Positions 2,876 to 5,755 of a DNA stretch of 5,755 nucleotides are shown piece after piece. The position numbers and the translations under genes were made by a program. The stretch comes from Deltaproteobacteria bacterium (GTDB lineage: Bacteria; Desulfobacterota; BSN033; UBA1163), in assembly GCA_016875155.1 (NCBI GenBank), contig VGSD01000205.1, positions 1 through 5,755 of the forward strand, read 5' to 3'. Within the stretch, counting starts at the first letter, position 1; each line of letters opens with the position of its first letter. Below the pieces are notes generated by a model. The model saw only the letters and a list, made by a program, of their open reading frames with translations, was not told where the DNA came from and made no database searches.

Positions 2876-5627
2876 TTTTCTGGAGGCGTTTTCTAAGAAA
2901 CTGTCCTGTATACGATTGTGGTGAGGCCATAATCGTTTGAAGGTTTCCCTCAGCGACAATCCTACCGCCCGCTTTGCCACCTTCCGGGCCAAGGTCAATC
3001 ACATAATCGGCAAATCGAATCAGATCGAGATTGTGTTCGATCACAATGAGGGAATGGCCTTTCACGAGAAGTTTTTCGAAGGTCATCATGAGCATTTCGA
3101 TATCAGCCAGATGAAGTCCTGTGGTTGGCTCATCGAAGATAAAGAGATTCCTTCCTGTGTGAATTTGGCCAATATGTTGAGCCAGTTTTAATCGCTGGGA
3201 TTCTCCTCCGCTTAAGGTATTGGTTGATTGTCCGAGGGTGAGATATCCCAGCCCCACCTCTTTTAAGACCTGTAACTTTGAGACCACTTTCGGATGGTTT
3301 TTAAAGAAGGCCATGGCTTCTTCAACAGTCATATTCAATACTTCTGAGATATTTTTATCCTGATAGAGAACCCTTAAGACTTCAGGGCGGAATCTTTTGC
3401 CATCACACACTTCACAAGTGATGGTCACATCCTCTAAAAATTGCATCTCCAAGACCTGAAGGCCTGCTCCCTGGCAGGTTTCGCATCTCCCTCCTTCGGT
3501 ATTGAAAGAGAAATGGCGAGGGTTTAATCCGTTTCTCTTTGCCTCACGTGTAAGAGCGAAAAGATCACGGATATCGCTGAACACCTTGACGTAGGTGGCG
3601 GCATTCGATCGAAGGCTTTTGCCAATTGGAGCTTGATTGACCAGGATGACCTCATCAATATGTTCTAAACCCTCGATCGAATCAAAACTTCCTTTTTCAT
3701 ATTCATGATTTCCATTTCCCCTGGCTCCTGCATAGAGGATATGGTGGACCAGGGTGGTTTTGCCTGCGCCGGAAACCCCTGTAATACAGACCATCATTCC
3801 CAGTGGGATACGGACATCAATTCCTTTCAGGTTATGTTCCCTGGCATTACGGATGGTGATCCACTCTTTTGGTTTTTTTCGTGGCGATGCTTGGAGATAA
3901 GAGATACCATTTTTAAGATATCGACCTGTAATGGAACTCCCTTCTCTGATCAGGGAGTCCAAATCTCCCTGATAAACGACAGAGCCTCCATCTTTACCGG
4001 CCCCAGGGCCGAGGTCGATAATTGAATCCGATGCCCGGATCATATCTGGGTCGTGCTCCACAACAACCACTGTATTTCCTCTGTTTCGTAATTGGTGAAC
4101 TGCCCGGAGAAGACGATGGGTATCTCTTGTGTGAAGACCGATGCTCGGCTCATCCAATACGTAGAGTGTTTCTGTCAGTGCGGAACCCAATGCCCTTGCT
4201 AAAGTGATCCTCTGATATTCACCGCTGGAGAGGGTTCGGGTTTGACGGGCCAGGGTGAGATAACCCAATCCCACATCGACCATAAACCCGATACGGTCTT
4301 GAATTTCTTTGAAAAGGCGCTCTCCCACTCTCTTTTGAAAATCTTTCAGGGGAATGTCTCTTAAGAATTCCTTAAGTTCTGAGATGGGCATATTGCAGAG
4401 CCCGGCAATGTCCCTTCCAGCAAGGCGGACATAAAGGGCCTCTTCTTTGAGTCGGGTATTGTGGCAGGTGGGGCAGGGGGTGTAGGCACGAAACCTGCTG
4501 AGGAAAACACGGTAATGAACCTTGTACCGTTTGCTTTCCATCCAGTCGAAGAATCCTTTTATCCCAATAAATTCCCCTTTCCCGTTGAGAAGAATCTCTT
4601 TTTGCTGAGCCAGAAGTTCCCTGAAAGGCTTCTCTATGGGAATACGATGCTTTCTGCATGCTTTCTCGACATACTCGTAAATATCTTCATAGGCCGGTGT
4701 ATTGAAAGGGGCAAAGGGTTTTTCTTTCAGAGACTTTCCATCATCGGGAATGACCTTTTCCCAATCGATTCCAATGATTCTACCGAAACCCTGGCAGGTA
4801 GGGCAGGCGCCTATTGGATTGTTAAAGGAAAAGAGGAGAGGCTCCGGTTCGGAGAAGGTCATACCACATCGATTGCAGGAATAACTTCTGGTGAAGAACA
4901 TTTTTCTCTGATCGGTTCCGATCACTTCTGTCTTCCCATTTCCCACCTGAAAAGCGCTCTGAATTGCCTCTGCGAGCCTCGACCTATTTTTATCATCCGA
5001 TACCACCCGATCGATGAGAAGCAGAAGATGGTTTCGATTTTTCAGGTGAGAACTTGAGAAAGTGGTGAGGTCGATCACCTCGCCTTTCTCCAAGATTCTG
5101 TAATATCCATTCTTGACGAATTCCCTGATTTTTTCTTCACGCTCCTCATCTTTAGTAAATTGAACCGGGCTGAGGATCGAAATCGTTTCTCCGGGATATT
5201 GACCCAATACTTGCTCTACGACACTGCTGACTGTTTCTCCGGAGACTTTGACCTGACATTGAGGGCAGAAGACATCGCCGATTTTGGCAAAGAGAAGCCT
5301 CAGATAATCATAGACCTCTGAGGCTGTTCCCACTGTGGATCGAGCATTTTTGACGGAATTTTTCTGCTCAATGGCAATGGCAGGAGGGATTCCATAAATG
5401 GCTTCGACATCAGGACGATCCATCTTCTCAAGAAACTGGCGTGCATAGGTGGAAAGGGATTCGATGTAGCGCCTTTGTCCCTCGGCAAAGAGGGTGTCGA
5501 AAGCCAAGGTTGACTTACCAGAACCAGAGACCCCTGTGATCACGGTCATTTTGCCCCTAGGTATCCGGCAAGAGATATTTTTGAGGTTATGAGATTTTGC
5601 TCCGATGATTTCAATGAATTTTTCCAT
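2847..5627 (-). CDS. uvrA: Excinuclease ABC subunit A (UvrA), complete
   Basis: A 926-residue DNA-damage sensor of nucleotide excision repair. A UvrA dimer finds bulky lesions and loads UvrB. Both ATPase modules are present: Walker A GVSGSGKS (32-39) and GVSGAGKT (617-624); signatures LSSGEYQR (466-473) and LSGGESQR (805-812); Walker B blocks LYVLDEPSIGLH (488-499) and LFIFDEPTTGLH (828-839). Zinc sites are C251/C254/C275/C278 and C715/C718/C738/C741, with further CxxC pairs at 121/124 and 385/388. The stretch of about 125-245 corresponds to the UvrB-binding domain that UvrA2-type proteins lack, so this is a full-length repair UvrA. The first signature has Ser for the first Gly of LSGGE. The last residues, AEAEVKV, are encoded by the hexamer repeat. 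There is no Shine-Dalgarno; an extended -10 TGTTATAAT ends 7 nt before the ATG. It is convergent with the selenoprotein gene. No uvrB or uvrC is in view. Confidence 0.97.
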   Translation of the reverse strand: MEKFIEIIGAKSHNLKNISCRIPRGKMTVITGVSGSGKSTLAFDTLFAEGQRRYIESLSTYARQFLEKMDRPDVEAIYGIPPAIAIEQKNSVKNARSTVGTASEVYDYLRLLFAKIGDVFCPQCQVKVSGETVSSVVEQVLGQYPGETISILSPVQFTKDEEREEKIREFVKNGYYRILEKGEVIDLTTFSSSHLKNRNHLLLLIDRVVSDDKNRSRLAEAIQSAFQVGNGKTEVIGTDQRKMFFTRSYSCNRCGMTFSEPEPLLFSFNNPIGACPTCQGFGRIIGIDWEKVIPDDGKSLKEKPFAPFNTPAYEDIYEYVEKACRKHRIPIEKPFRELLAQQKEILLNGKGEFIGIKGFFDWMESKRYKVHYRVFLSRFRAYTPCPTCHNTRLKEEALYVRLAGRDIAGLCNMPISELKEFLRDIPLKDFQKRVGERLFKEIQDRIGFMVDVGLGYLTLARQTRTLSSGEYQRITLARALGSALTETLYVLDEPSIGLHTRDTHRLLRAVHQLRNRGNTVVVVEHDPDMIRASDSIIDLGPGAGKDGGSVVYQGDLDSLIREGSSITGRYLKNGISYLQASPRKKPKEWITIRNAREHNLKGIDVRIPLGMMVCITGVSGAGKTTLVHHILYAGARGNGNHEYEKGSFDSIEGLEHIDEVILVNQAPIGKSLRSNAATYVKVFSDIRDLFALTREAKRNGLNPRHFSFNTEGGRCETCQGAGLQVLEMQFLEDVTITCEVCDGKRFRPEVLRVLYQDKNISEVLNMTVEEAMAFFKNHPKVVSKLQVLKEVGLGYLTLGQSTNTLSGGESQRLKLAQHIGQIHTGRNLFIFDEPTTGLHLADIEMLMMTFEKLLVKGHSLIVIEHNLDLIRFADYVIDLGPEGGKAGGRIVAEGNLQTIMASPQSYTGQFLRKRLQKMKAEAEVKV

Positions 5628-5634
5628 TAAAATT

Positions 5635-5643
5635 ATTATAACA
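5635..5643 (-). promoter_or_regulatory. Extended -10 promoter of uvrA, leaderless candidate
   Basis: On the minus strand TGTTATAAT contains a perfect TATAAT (5635-5640) preceded by the TGn extension. It ends 7 nt before the uvrA ATG. The expected start point coincides with the start codon, and the intervening AATTTTA holds no ribosome binding site. No good -35 is visible, which the TGn motif could offset. Confidence 0.55.
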
Positions 5644-5686
5644 CATTTGGAAAATCTTCGATTTCATTATATACTTTTGTTGATTC

Positions 5687-5718
5687 AGGGTTCGAGGATT
5701 CAAGGGTTCCAGGGTTTT
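5687..5718. repeat. Four degenerate 8-nt tandem units upstream of uvrA
   Basis: The units AGGGTTCG, AGGATTCA, AGGGTTCC and AGGGTTTT follow one another with a strict period of 8. They lie in the non-coding spacer upstream of the uvrA promoter. The sequence belongs to the same general class of short intergenic repeats as the CCTNAR array at 2817-2875, but has a different word. Confidence 0.55.
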
Positions 5719-5755
5719 GGTTTTATGTAAGTAATTTTACTTGGCTCCCTGGACC
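5705..5755. repeat. Inverted repeat at the right window edge
   Basis: GGTTCCAGGG (5705-5714) is complementary to CCCTGGACC (5747-5755) apart from one extra T. Between the arms AAGTAA (5729-5734) and TTACTT (5737-5742) form a second perfect inverted repeat with a TT centre. The structure may continue past the window. No coding frame is seen in 5628-5755. It could be a terminator of a gene further right or part of a repeat element. Confidence 0.45.

Noticed and set aside
2906..2915. CTGTATACGA, resembling the operator palindrome
   Set aside because: It is an imperfect match inside uvrA coding sequence (the SYTGQ region) and has no promoter context.
4461..5057. A 198-codon open frame on the plus strand inside uvrA
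   Set aside because: It is antisense to intact, conserved UvrA sequence and encodes no recognisable domain. Other plus- and minus-strand frames within uvrA (for example 3705-4025 and 4372-4659) were rejected for the same reason.

Overview
The window looks like a piece of chromosome from an anaerobic bacterium of the deltaproteobacterial (Desulfobacterota) type. That is an inference. It rests on a split B12-dependent acyl-CoA mutase, a glutaredoxin-like selenoprotein, a moderate-GC coding sequence, and intergenic spacers full of short degenerate repeats with periods of 6 and 8 nt. No sequence search was possible.

Layout. The minus strand carries most of the genes. Read in the direction of transcription from about 1690 down to 1, a well-formed sigma70-type promoter is followed by a palindromic operator candidate, a GntR/FCD-family regulator (916-1602), the B12-binding small subunit of a methylmalonyl-CoA-type mutase (497-898, GTG start), a 193-bp spacer filled by an inverted-repeat element, and the N-terminal 101 codons of the mutase large subunit, which runs off the left edge. 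Upstream of the regulator lies a DUF434-type protein of unknown function (1732-2433, minus). A divergent promoter region (2434-2556) separates it from a short plus-strand gene. The right half is uvrA (2847-5627, minus), complete, with its promoter and a repeat-bearing spacer at the right edge.

The most notable gene is easy to miss because it contains an in-frame TGA. Positions 2557-2817 (plus) encode an 86-residue glutaredoxin-like protein whose redox motif is Sec-Pro-Tyr-Cys, with TGA exactly where the first catalytic cysteine belongs. A perfect 8-bp hairpin with a GUU loop starts 16 nt after the TGA and fits the bacterial SECIS pattern. A consensus Shine-Dalgarno precedes the gene and may be partly enclosed in a leader hairpin.

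Other points of interest: uvrA and the DUF434 gene both have a perfect TATAAT ending 7-8 nt before the start codon and no ribosome binding site, so both are candidates for leaderless transcripts. The selenoprotein gene and uvrA converge on an inverted array of a CCTNAR hexamer, which supplies the stop codon and last residues of UvrA. The regulator and mutase genes plausibly form one propionate/methylmalonyl-CoA unit. The selenoprotein, uvrA and DUF434 genes show no obvious functional link to it.
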